From assembly GCA_022574265.1 (NCBI GenBank), contig JACZSI010000047.1:1-11291 (forward strand): a stretch of 11,291 bases of DNA, read 5' to 3'. A model generated the notes under the pieces. That model did not search any database. It saw only the letters and a program-made list of their open reading frames with translations, and was not told the DNA's origin. Shown here piece by piece: positions 1 to 6,922 of the stretch (position 1 is the first letter of the stretch; the number at the start of each line of letters is the position of its first letter). The position numbers and the translations under genes are program-made. Source of the DNA: Chloroflexota bacterium. GTDB taxonomy: Bacteria; Chloroflexota; Dehalococcoidia; Lucifugimonadales; Australimonadaceae.

Positions 1-1086
1 GTCGGCCAGGACGGCGCCTTTGAGCTCGTCATGGGCGCCGAGGCGTACTGGGGCTATGAAGCCGGGGCGCGCGTCTCGTCGACGGCCGGCGGCATCATCA
101 TCAAGGTCAGTCCGAACGACGTCATCCGCATCGGGACCGTCCGCTCCGCCGCGACGGTGAACCTCCACGCCTTCACGGTCGCGGCGCTGGGCGTCAACAT
201 AACGCTCGTGCCGGGCGGCTCGCAGGACGGTGTCGAGATCGCGATCTGCGAGCTCGGCTCCTACGCGATCGACGACAACACCGACCGCGGCAGGCATGGC
301 CTGGCTGAGATCGTCTCCAAGGAACGCAAGGCGGTCGGAGGCCCCGTCGTCTACGTGCTGGACAACTGGGTCGTCGAGGACGGCAACTTCGAGCTCCGCA
401 TGGGGGCCGAGCCCTACTGGGGCTACGAGGCCGAGTCGCGCCCCATCTCCAAGACCGGCGATGGCATCATCATGACGGCCAACGTCGGCGATACGCTCCA
501 GTTCGCCAGGCTCCGCCAGAGCGGCAGCCGGAGCTCCAAGCCACACAACTTCACGATCGAGGGCCTTGGCATCGACATACCGCTCGCGGACGGCGCCATC
601 GAGCCGTTCGAGATCGGCCCGCTCACGATCGAGGGCACCTTCGTGATCGACGACTCGACCGACCCAGGGGAGCACGGCAAGGCGGTGCTGATCGTCGGGC
701 CCGCGCTCGCCACGGGGACCGTGTACGAGATCGACGCGTTCGTGGTGGAGGACGGGAACTTCGAGATGCGGATGCTGGAGGGCTACTGGGGCTATCAGGC
801 GGAGGGCCGGCCCTCTACCCGCGCCGGGGACATCCTGATCACGGCGAAGGTGGGCGATACGATCAAGATCGGCGTGATACGCCAGAGCGGCAGCCGCAGC
901 ACCAAGGCGCACCACTTCACCATCGAGGGGCTCGGGATCGACATCAACCTGGACGAGAGTTACGGGACCGGCGGCGCCAGGGTGTCCTTCTACGAGATCA
1001 AGCTCGATGTGGCCGGGACGTTCACGATCGACGATTCGACCGACCCGGGCGAGCACGGCAAGGCGACCATCGTCGTGACGGAGTAG
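1..1086 (+). CDS. Partial gene for a triple-repeat, cupredoxin-like domain protein (5' end outside window)
   Basis: The reading frame is open from base 1 and ends at TAG 1084-1086. An ATG at 31 is not the start, because the codons before it (positions 4-30) match the conserved opening of the next two modules (DGNFEL-type), so the gene begins upstream. The visible 361 residues are three modules of about 123, 124 and 113 residues. Each opens with a DG.FE..M segment and YWGY, has an H.FTI..LGID strand in modules 2 and 3 (H.FTV in module 1), and closes with IDD.TD.G.HG.A. The closing strand pattern and the His before FTI recall cupredoxin folds. However, the usual Cys and Met ligands are absent, so copper binding is doubtful. 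No membrane anchor is seen in the part present. Function is not recognised; a secreted or cell-surface beta-sandwich protein is my inference. The downstream ABC lipoprotein gene is on the same strand 84 bases away, but joint transcription is unproven. Confidence 0.8.
   Translation, partial: VGQDGAFELVMGAEAYWGYEAGARVSSTAGGIIIKVSPNDVIRIGTVRSAATVNLHAFTVAALGVNITLVPGGSQDGVEIAICELGSYAIDDNTDRGRHGLAEIVSKERKAVGGPVVYVLDNWVVEDGNFELRMGAEPYWGYEAESRPISKTGDGIIMTANVGDTLQFARLRQSGSRSSKPHNFTIEGLGIDIPLADGAIEPFEIGPLTIEGTFVIDDSTDPGEHGKAVLIVGPALATGTVYEIDAFVVEDGNFEMRMLEGYWGYQAEGRPSTRAGDILITAKVGDTIKIGVIRQSGSRSTKAHHFTIEGLGIDINLDESYGTGGARVSFYEIKLDVAGTFTIDDSTDPGEHGKATIVVTE
4..372 (+). repeat. Tandem coding repeat, module 1
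   Basis: First of three in-frame modules, most diverged of the three. It carries YWGYEA near its start and IDDNTDRGRHG near its end. The ATG at 31 aligns with the ATG at 400 in module 2, giving a period of 369 bases. Confidence 0.75.
373..744 (+). repeat. Tandem coding repeat, module 2
   Basis: Second module. It shares with module 3 the elements RQSGSRS, FTIEGLGIDI and IDDSTDPGEHGKA. The aligned ATG codons at 400 and 772 give a period of 372 bases. DNA identity to module 3 is visibly high around 520-590 versus 885-950. Confidence 0.8.
745..1083 (+). repeat. Tandem coding repeat, module 3 (C-terminal)
   Basis: Third and last module, slightly shorter because the protein stops right after the final beta strand (KATIVV). 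It lacks the linker that joins the other modules to their successors. Confidence 0.8.
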
Positions 1087-1157
1087 CACCGGCGGAAGCG
1101 CGCCGCGCCCCCAAGGCGTAGGGCGTAGTGAGCCAGCAGAGGCAGGGCGAGAGGCGT

Positions 1158-1164
1158 GAGGGGG
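1158..1164 (+). promoter_or_regulatory. Ribosome binding site GAGGGGG, sets the start of the binding protein
   Basis: A purine run six bases before ATG 1171. Alternative in-frame starts are GTG 1156 and ATG 1165. The ATG at 1165 abuts this site, so 1171 is the better start. A weaker GAGAGG at 1149-1154 could serve 1165. Confidence 0.55.
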
Positions 1165-1170
1165 ATGAGC

Positions 1171-2856
1171 ATGAAGTCGTCAGCGACCTGGGTCCGATCC
1201 CTGACCGGCGCCGGCATCGGCGCGGCCCTGCTGGCCGTGGCCGCGGCCTGCGGCGCGGAAGAGCCCACGCCGACCGCGCTCCCGACCGCCACGCCCGTGT
1301 TCTTCGAGGCCGGCGGTGCCTCGGCTGCCGGCGTGGCCGCGGGTGAAGCAGAGCTATGGGAGGAGCGCCAGGGCGGCACGCTGATCTTCGGCAGCGCCAA
1401 GGAGGTCACCTCACCGCACGCATTCACCACCACGAGCTCGGTCGACGGCCACACGAAGGAGTCCACGTGGCTCGAGCCGCTCATCCAGCTCGGCGGCGAC
1501 GGCAACCTGTACCCCGTGCTGGCGACGTCGTGGGTCCCCAACGACGATTTCTCGGTCTGGACGTTCCACCTGCGCCAGGGGGTGCTGTTCCACAACGGCG
1601 TGGAGATGACGTCGGCCGACGTCATCTGGTCCGCGAACTACGTGATGGACGCCAACAACGCGGCGCGTGGCCACGGCGAGCTGGCGCCGCTCGTCCGCTC
1701 GATCGAGGCGGTCGACCGCTACACCGTCCGGTTCAACATGGTCGGCAGCCAATCCTCCTTCCCGATCATCATCAGCGACATCAGCGTGCTGCCCATCACC
1801 CCGGTCGACTCGCTCGAGCCGGGCGAGATCCAGGTCCGGGTGGGCGCGCCGGGGACGGGCCCGTTCAAGTTCGACGAGTGGGTCCCCGCGAGCAAGACGG
1901 TCGTCACCCGCTTCGACGACTACTGGGGCGGCAAGCCCTATCTGGAGAAGATCGTCTTCCAGCTCATCGCCAGCGCGACCGGGCGGGGAAACGCACTGCG
2001 GACCCGCGAGATCCAGCTGGCCGAGCGGCTCACGCCGATCTTCGCCGGCCGGGTGGAGGCCGGCGAGATCGGCGCGATCGAGGTGAGCCCGGCCACGCGG
2101 TCCGGCTACCGTCGAGTGATATTCAACGTCGACTCGCCGATCTTCGGCGACATCGACGTGCGCCTGGCGGCGACGTATGCGATGGACATGCGGAAGCTGC
2201 TGGACGAGGCGTTCTTCGGCCGGGGCGCACTGATGGACGGAACGGTGCCGCCGGGGTCGGTGTGGGAAGAAGTGCTCCTGGCGTGCTGCCCGCGCAGGGA
2301 GGGAGACCCCGACAAGGCGAGGGCTCTGCTCGCTGCCTCGTCGTACGCAGGCGAGCCGATCCGGCTGATCGTCGGCCGCGGCCAGGGCGAGCCGGTCGGC
2401 GAGAGCCTCTCGCGCCAGCTGCGCCAGGTGGGCTTCAACGTCAACCTCCAGGTGCTGGAGTCGGGCGTCTACGACGACAAGCAGGCGACCGGCGACTTCG
2501 ACCTGAGCCCCAAGGGCGGGAGCTGGGGCGGTGACCCGGTCATCGACGCCTCCGGCCGCTGGCGGTGCGAGCTGACCGAGCTCCACTACAACAACCAGAC
2601 CCGCTACTGCAACCCGGAGCTCGACTCGCTGATCGATGCCTACTACGGCCTGACCAGCATCGACGACAAGCTGGCCGCTTACGGCGTGATCGCGACGATC
2701 CTCTACGACGCGGTCATCACCAAGCACATGGGCTGGAACTTCACCCGCTTCTTCGGGTGGAACGACAACCTCAAGGGCTTCGAGCACCGCGGCGAGGGAG
2801 GCTACACACGGGGCCCCATCGGCGGCGGACTCTGGCGCGTCTACTTCGAGGATTAG
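1171..2856 (+). CDS. ABC transporter substrate-binding lipoprotein, SBP_bac_5 (DppA/OppA) family
   Basis: Binds the solute outside the membrane and delivers it to the permeases encoded next. The 561-residue product has a signal peptide with an Arg at position 9 and a hydrophobic stretch to about residue 26. A lipobox-like VAAA is followed by Cys27, so the protein is predicted to be a lipid-anchored lipoprotein. A Thr/Pro-rich linker follows (residues 32-43). The mature domain starts near GGTLIFG (68-74) and has family hallmarks: WLEPLI (100-105), FHNG.E.TSADV (140-152), GTGPFKFDEW (228-237) and DDYWGGKPYL (249-258). Length is normal for the family, which transports peptides, nickel, opines and other small solutes; the ligand cannot be told from sequence. 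It heads a five-gene importer operon and is followed by an 86-base gap, the largest gap in the cluster. I chose ATG 1171 for its ribosome binding site; 1156 or 1165 would add five or two residues. Confidence 0.93.
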   Translation: MKSSATWVRSLTGAGIGAALLAVAAACGAEEPTPTALPTATPVFFEAGGASAAGVAAGEAELWEERQGGTLIFGSAKEVTSPHAFTTTSSVDGHTKESTWLEPLIQLGGDGNLYPVLATSWVPNDDFSVWTFHLRQGVLFHNGVEMTSADVIWSANYVMDANNAARGHGELAPLVRSIEAVDRYTVRFNMVGSQSSFPIIISDISVLPITPVDSLEPGEIQVRVGAPGTGPFKFDEWVPASKTVVTRFDDYWGGKPYLEKIVFQLIASATGRGNALRTREIQLAERLTPIFAGRVEAGEIGAIEVSPATRSGYRRVIFNVDSPIFGDIDVRLAATYAMDMRKLLDEAFFGRGALMDGTVPPGSVWEEVLLACCPRREGDPDKARALLAASSYAGEPIRLIVGRGQGEPVGESLSRQLRQVGFNVNLQVLESGVYDDKQATGDFDLSPKGGSWGGDPVIDASGRWRCELTELHYNNQTRYCNPELDSLIDAYYGLTSIDDKLAAYGVIATILYDAVITKHMGWNFTRFFGWNDNLKGFEHRGEGGYTRGPIGGGLWRVYFED

Positions 2857-2912
2857 ATGCCTCCAGCTCCCGCGGCCGTTCGGCGGACGCCCTGCATGAC
2901 CAGCTTGTCTGA

Positions 2913-2925
2913 CGCCGCTCCGGCG
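2913..2925 (+). other. Small GC stem-loop between binding-protein and permease genes
   Basis: CGCCG and CGGCG flank a three-base loop (CTC), just before the GAGAGG ribosome binding site (2928-2933) of the permease gene. There is no U-run, so it is not a classical terminator. Stem-loops at this place in importer operons often stabilise the upstream message and keep binding-protein levels above permease levels. That role here is inferred, and in such GC-rich DNA a short stem can arise by chance. Confidence 0.3.
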
Positions 2926-2942
2926 GCGAGAGGCGCCGGCCG

Positions 2943-3911
2943 ATGCTGATCCGCTACTCGATCAGACGGCTGCTCGAGACGATCCCGACGCTGTTCATCA
3001 TCTCGGTGATCGTCTTCTCGCTCGTCCTCCTCATACCCGGCGACCGCGTCCTGGTGATGCTGGGGTACTCCGGCGGGGATATCGCCGACGTGATCTCCAA
3101 AGAGGTCTACGCGGCGATGGAGATCCGCCTCGGCGTCAACGACCCCATCCCTCTCCAGTACGTCCGCTGGCTCGGCCGCGCCCTCCAGGGGGACCTCGGC
3201 ACGTCGCCGCTGCACGCGATACCCGTCATGGACATCATCCTCGCGCGCCTCCCGGCGACCATCTACCTGGCGCTCGCCTCGATCATCCTCGGCACCCTCA
3301 TCGCCATACCGCTGGGGGTGGCTGCCGCCGTCAAGCAGAACACCTGGGTGGACCACCTGGCCAACGGCGTCGTGCTGTTCGGCCTCGTCACGCCGGGGTT
3401 CTGGGTCGCGCTGATGCTGGTGCTGCTCTTCGGCGTCTACCTGGGCTGGCTGCCGACGTTCGGGTATACGGCGCCTCAGGACGACTTCGTCGAGTTCCTC
3501 AGGCACATCACGTTGCCGACCATCGTGCTGGCGCTGGACTTCGCCTCCAACGTCATCCGCTTCATCCGCACCGACTTCATCGAGCAGATGCGCGAGGACT
3601 ACGTCCGCACGGCGCGGGCCAAGGGGTTGAGCGAGCGCCTGGTCATCTGGAAGCACATCTTCAAGAACTCGATGCTAGCGACGGTGACGGTGCTGGGGTT
3701 CGACATCTCGCGCCTGATGGGCGGCTCGACGGTCATCGAGTCGCTCTTCGCCTATCCGGGCATCTCGTTCCTCCTGCTCCAGTCCATCTTCAACCGGGAC
3801 TTCGCCACCGTGCAGGGAGTCGTGATCTTCATCGCGCTGATGGTGGTCTTCATGAACTACCTCGCGGACATCCTGTACGCGCTCCTCAACCCCCGTATCA
3901 GGTACGAGTAA
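2943..3911 (+). CDS. ABC transporter permease, DppB/OppB family
   Basis: One of the two membrane subunits of the importer. The 322-residue protein starts with the family's conserved N-terminal helix (RYSIRRLLETIPTLF, then a hydrophobic stretch to about residue 31). A periplasmic segment follows with LGVNDPIPLQYVRW and GDLGTS (83-88). About six membrane segments are seen: near 10-31, 102-130, 140-165, 188-205, 245-270 and 290-315. The cytoplasmic EAA loop that couples to the ATPase is at about 219-243 (EDYVRTARAKGLSE). The C-terminus LLNPRIRYE is typical. Length matches the family. GAGAGG lies nine bases before ATG 2943. The next permease gene begins 17 bases after the stop, which supports co-transcription. 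Confidence 0.95.
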   Translation: MLIRYSIRRLLETIPTLFIISVIVFSLVLLIPGDRVLVMLGYSGGDIADVISKEVYAAMEIRLGVNDPIPLQYVRWLGRALQGDLGTSPLHAIPVMDIILARLPATIYLALASIILGTLIAIPLGVAAAVKQNTWVDHLANGVVLFGLVTPGFWVALMLVLLFGVYLGWLPTFGYTAPQDDFVEFLRHITLPTIVLALDFASNVIRFIRTDFIEQMREDYVRTARAKGLSERLVIWKHIFKNSMLATVTVLGFDISRLMGGSTVIESLFAYPGISFLLLQSIFNRDFATVQGVVIFIALMVVFMNYLADILYALLNPRIRYE

Positions 3912-3927
3912 GGCGGGCATCGAGCGC

Positions 3928-4848
3928 ATGAGCGAAGCGGTCGCAGTCCCGGCACCACCGCAGCTGCCGAGCTCGTACGTCGCGGCGTGGCGCACGATCC
4001 GCGGCATCATCGCGAACGACCGTAAGGCGCAGATCGGCGCGGCGATCCTCGTGGGCTCGGTCATCGTCGCGATCATCGGCCCGTACATCGCGCCGCACGA
4101 CGTGGAGGAGCCCAACACCGCGATCCGCCTGACCGGCCCGACGCTGTCCAACATCATGGGGACGGACCACCTCGGGCGGGACCTCTTCTCGCGGATCATC
4201 TCGGGCCTAACCGTCAGCCTGCTGGTCGCCACCGGCGCGGTGGTGATCGCGGTGGTCATCGGAGTCCCACTCGGCGCCTTCTCCGGCTACCAGGGGGGCT
4301 GGGTCGATTCGGTGATCATGCGCATCATGGACGCGATCATCGCGATGCCCGGGCGGCTGCTCGCGATCGCGCTCGTCGCCGCCGTTGGGCCGAGCGTGGG
4401 CGCGCTCTGGGTCGCCATCTCGTTCAGCTCGGTGCCGCGGTACGCGCGGCTGATCCGCGGGGGAGTCATGGCCCAGCGCGAGCGTGAGTACGTGGAGGCC
4501 GCGCGCGCGATCGGCGAGAGCTCCGGATCGACGCTGATCCGCTACGTGCTGCCGAATGCCATGGCGCCGGTGGTGGTGCAGATCACCCTGAACTTCGCCT
4601 CGGCGATCACCGCGGAGGCCTCCTTGAGCTTCCTGGGCCTCGGCCTGGTGCCGCCCACGATCAGCTGGGGTCAGATGCTCAGCGGCGCGCAGGACTACCT
4701 GGAGGTCGCGCCGTGGCTGGCCATCTTCCCCGGCCTGGCGCTGACGCTCCTCATCATGGGGTTCGTCCTGCTCGGCGACGCCCTGCGGGACCACCTCGAC
4801 CCGCGCTACCACGGCCGCCGGCGCGCCCGCAAGACGGCGGCGGCCTGA
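3928..4848 (+). CDS. ABC transporter permease, DppC/OppC family
   Basis: Second membrane subunit, which pairs with the DppB-type permease to form the translocation pore. The 306-residue product has a Pro/Ala-rich N-terminus, then the OppC_N region: first helix about 36-52, followed by GTDHLGRDLFSR (78-89), a strong family signature. Further membrane segments lie near 94-118, 144-166, 214-240 and 264-283. The EAA loop is at about 186-212 (REREYVEAARAIG, then ending at LPNAM). The tail after DPRYHG is basic (RRRARK). Only two bases separate its stop codon from the next start, which indicates translational coupling with the first ATPase gene. Confidence 0.95.
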   Translation: MSEAVAVPAPPQLPSSYVAAWRTIRGIIANDRKAQIGAAILVGSVIVAIIGPYIAPHDVEEPNTAIRLTGPTLSNIMGTDHLGRDLFSRIISGLTVSLLVATGAVVIAVVIGVPLGAFSGYQGGWVDSVIMRIMDAIIAMPGRLLAIALVAAVGPSVGALWVAISFSSVPRYARLIRGGVMAQREREYVEAARAIGESSGSTLIRYVLPNAMAPVVVQITLNFASAITAEASLSFLGLGLVPPTISWGQMLSGAQDYLEVAPWLAIFPGLALTLLIMGFVLLGDALRDHLDPRYHGRRRARKTAAA

Positions 4849-4850
4849 CC

Positions 4851-5834
4851 ATGGCCATCCTGGACGTGCAGAACCTCACCGTCGACTTCTTGCTCGACGA
4901 CGGTGGGACGCTTCGAGCGGTGGACGGCACGTCGTTCACCATCGACTCCGGCGAGGTGCTGGGGCTGGTCGGCGAGTCGGGCTCCGGCAAGAGCGTCACC
5001 GCGCTCTCGATCATGCGCCTGTTGGACTCGCAGGCCGACATCACCGCCGGGCGCATCATCTTCGACGGCGAGGACCTCGCGCAGAAGAGCGAGGCGGAGA
5101 TGCGGACGATACGCGGCCAGCGCATCAGCATGATCTTCCAGGAGCCCATGACCTCCCTCAACCCCGCCTACACGGTAGGCGACCAGGTCTCCGAGGTCTT
5201 CCGCCAGCACCTGCACATGGGCTTTGGCGAGTCGAAGCGGCGCGCGATCGAGATGTTCGAGCGGGTGAAGATACCGCGGGCGAAGGACACGTACGGCAAG
5301 TTTCCGCACGAGTTCAGCGGCGGGATGCGCCAGCGCGTCATGATCGCCATCGCGCTCGCCTGCGGGCCCGACCTGCTCATCGCGGACGAGCCCACGACGG
5401 CGCTCGACGTGACCATCCAGGCGCAGGTGCTCTCCGTCATCCAGGACCTCCAGCACGACATGGGGCTCGCGCTGCTGTTCATCTCCCACGACCTCGAGGT
5501 GGTCGCGCAGATGTGCGACAAGGTCGCGGTGATGTACGGCGCCCGGCTCATGGAGGTGGGCGAATCGACGAGCCTGTTCGCCGGGCCCCGCCACCCCTAC
5601 ACCGACGGGCTCCTACGCTCGATCCCGCGCCGTGGACAGCCGCTGACGCCCATCGCCGGGACGATCTTCGACCTGCGCTCGCCGCCCGACGGCTGCCGCT
5701 TCCACCCACGGTGCCCGTACGCCGAGGACCGGTGCCGGCGCGAGACGCCCGAGCTGCGAGCGCTGGAGCCCGCTGGCGACGGCCGGCTGGCCGCGTGCCA
5801 CTTCCCACTCGCCGGCGCGGGCGCGAAGGCCTAG
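4851..5834 (+). CDS. ABC transporter ATP-binding protein, DppD/OppD family
   Basis: One of two cytoplasmic ATPases that power the importer. All nucleotide-binding motifs are present in the 327-residue product: Walker A GESGSGKS (41-48), Q-loop Gln97, signature SGGMR (156-160), Walker B LLIADE (175-180) and H-loop His213. The C-terminal oligopeptide/dipeptide-transporter extension carries four cysteines (282, 288, 295, 316) spaced C-x5-C-x6-C-x20-C. In a characterised mycobacterial Opp importer, a comparable C-terminal Cys cluster binds a [4Fe-4S] centre. The same is possible here but is not shown by sequence alone. ATG 4851 is chosen because MAILDVQNLTVDF is the standard N-terminus. A longer in-frame opening upstream overlaps the permease gene heavily and encodes nothing conserved. 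Confidence 0.95.
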   Translation: MAILDVQNLTVDFLLDDGGTLRAVDGTSFTIDSGEVLGLVGESGSGKSVTALSIMRLLDSQADITAGRIIFDGEDLAQKSEAEMRTIRGQRISMIFQEPMTSLNPAYTVGDQVSEVFRQHLHMGFGESKRRAIEMFERVKIPRAKDTYGKFPHEFSGGMRQRVMIAIALACGPDLLIADEPTTALDVTIQAQVLSVIQDLQHDMGLALLFISHDLEVVAQMCDKVAVMYGARLMEVGESTSLFAGPRHPYTDGLLRSIPRRGQPLTPIAGTIFDLRSPPDGCRFHPRCPYAEDRCRRETPELRALEPAGDGRLAACHFPLAGAGAKA

Positions 5835-5838
5835 GACG

Positions 5839-6852
5839 ATGCAGACCGACGCGGGAGCAGTCCCTGGAACCACGCCCGCCGCCGACGGCGAGGCGTTCCT
5901 GCGCGTGCGCGGGCTCACCAAGCACTTCGACATCACCGGCGGGCTCGTCCCTCGGATCCTCTATGGCCGCAAGGTCGTCCACGCCGTCGAGAACGTCTCC
6001 TTCGACCTGGCGGAGGGCGAGACCCTCGGGCTCGTGGGCGAGAGCGGCTCTGGCAAGTCGACGGCGGCACGGGTGATCGCGCGGCTGATCCCCGCGACCG
6101 CCGGTGACGTTTACATCGGCGGGCACGACGTCCTGCGGGCCGGCCCGGCCGAGATGAAGGCGATCCGCAAGGACGTCCAGTTCGTCTTCCAAGACCCGTT
6201 CTCGTCGCTCAATCCACGGATGCGCATCGAGCAGCTGATCGGCCGCTCGCTCAAGATCCACTTCAACATGGGCCCGGCCGAGCGCCGCGAGCGCGTCGTC
6301 GAGCTGATGGAGCAGGTTGGGCTGCGGGCAGACCACATCTACAGATACCCGCACGAGTTCAGCGGCGGTCAGCGGCAGCGCATCGCGATCGCCCGCGCGC
6401 TGGCCTCCGAGCCGACGATGATCCTGGCCGACGAGCCCGCGTCGTCGCTCGACGTGTCGATCCAGGCCCAGGTCCTCGAGCTGCTCGACGGCCTGCGGCA
6501 GCGCCTGGGACTCACGATGATCTTCATCACGCACGACCTCAACGTGGCGGAGTTCGTGTCGGACCAGGTCGCCGTGATGTACGGCGGGCGGCTGATGGAG
6601 CAGGGCCCGACCGAGGAGGTCCTCCAGCGGCCGCTGCACCCTTACTCGCAGTCGCTGCTGGAGGCCCGGCCGCACTTCGGGGTGCGCGAGCGCCTCCGGC
6701 CGCTCGAAGGTGAGCCCGCCATCCCCATCAACCCTCCCGTCGGCTGCCCATTCGCACACCGCTGCCCCATGCGCATCGCTGCGTGCACCGAGGCCAACGT
6801 GGAGCTCGTGGAGAAGTCTCCCGGCCATAAGGTGGCCTGCATCCGCGTGTGA
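5839..6852 (+). CDS. ABC transporter ATP-binding protein, DppF/OppF family
   Basis: Second ATPase of the importer, predicted to form the heterodimer with the product of 4851-5834. The 337 residues include Walker A GESGSGKS (67-74), Q-loop Gln118, signature SGGQR (175-179), Walker B ILADE (195-199) and H-loop His232. The insertion LVPRILYGRKVVHAV before Walker A and FQDPFSSLNPRM after the Q-loop are typical of OppF-type subunits. The C-terminal extension again has four cysteines (303, 309, 316, 334), spaced C-x5-C-x6-C-x17-C. It starts four bases after the previous stop and is the last gene of the importer operon. The next gene follows 70 bases later, with its own promoter-like box. Confidence 0.95.
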   Translation: MQTDAGAVPGTTPAADGEAFLRVRGLTKHFDITGGLVPRILYGRKVVHAVENVSFDLAEGETLGLVGESGSGKSTAARVIARLIPATAGDVYIGGHDVLRAGPAEMKAIRKDVQFVFQDPFSSLNPRMRIEQLIGRSLKIHFNMGPAERRERVVELMEQVGLRADHIYRYPHEFSGGQRQRIAIARALASEPTMILADEPASSLDVSIQAQVLELLDGLRQRLGLTMIFITHDLNVAEFVSDQVAVMYGGRLMEQGPTEEVLQRPLHPYSQSLLEARPHFGVRERLRPLEGEPAIPINPPVGCPFAHRCPMRIAACTEANVELVEKSPGHKVACIRV

Positions 6853-6860
6853 GAACCCAC

Positions 6861-6873
6861 CCCGGCCATCGGG
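6861..6873. repeat. 13-base imperfect palindrome CCCGGCCATCGGG, copy 1
   Basis: CCCG and CGGG arms flank GCCAT. An identical 13-mer lies at 10789-10801, upstream of the other intact cupin gene. Copy 1 abuts the -10-like TATCAT of the bicupin gene, a place where an operator would sit. The regulatory reading is inference; one chance 13-mer match in this much GC-rich DNA is not surprising. Confidence 0.35.
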
Positions 6874-6879
6874 TATCAT
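6874..6879 (+). promoter_or_regulatory. Candidate -10 box TATCAT for the bicupin gene
   Basis: One mismatch from TATAAT, an unusually AT-rich hexamer in GC-rich surroundings. It lies 43 bases before ATG 6923, in the gap after the transporter operon. No convincing -35 hexamer is visible 16-18 bases upstream. Confidence 0.35.
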
Positions 6880-6911
6880 GCGCTCAGCGTAGCGCCCAGA
6901 GGGCTCGGAAC

Positions 6912-6916
6912 GGAGG
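6912..6916 (+). promoter_or_regulatory. Ribosome binding site GGAGG, sets the bicupin start
   Basis: Perfect GGAGG six bases before ATG 6923. A TTG at 6917 is in frame but adjoins the site, so ATG 6923 is preferred. Confidence 0.75.
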
Positions 6917-6922
6917 TTGGCT

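Noticed and set aside
1..1086. CRISPR-like or satellite repeat reading of the 370-base periodicity
   Set aside because: The repeats are in frame, diverged mostly at silent and conservative positions and joined without spacers, so they are protein modules.
1411..2787. Long open frame on the minus strand (458 codons)
   Set aside because: Antisense shadow of the binding-protein gene; the forward frame has an unambiguous SBP_bac_5 sequence.
4713..4850. Extended N-terminus for the first ATPase
   Set aside because: The 46 extra codons overlap the permease gene and are Pro/Arg-rich; ATG 4851 gives the standard ATPase N-terminus with a two-base gap from the permease stop.
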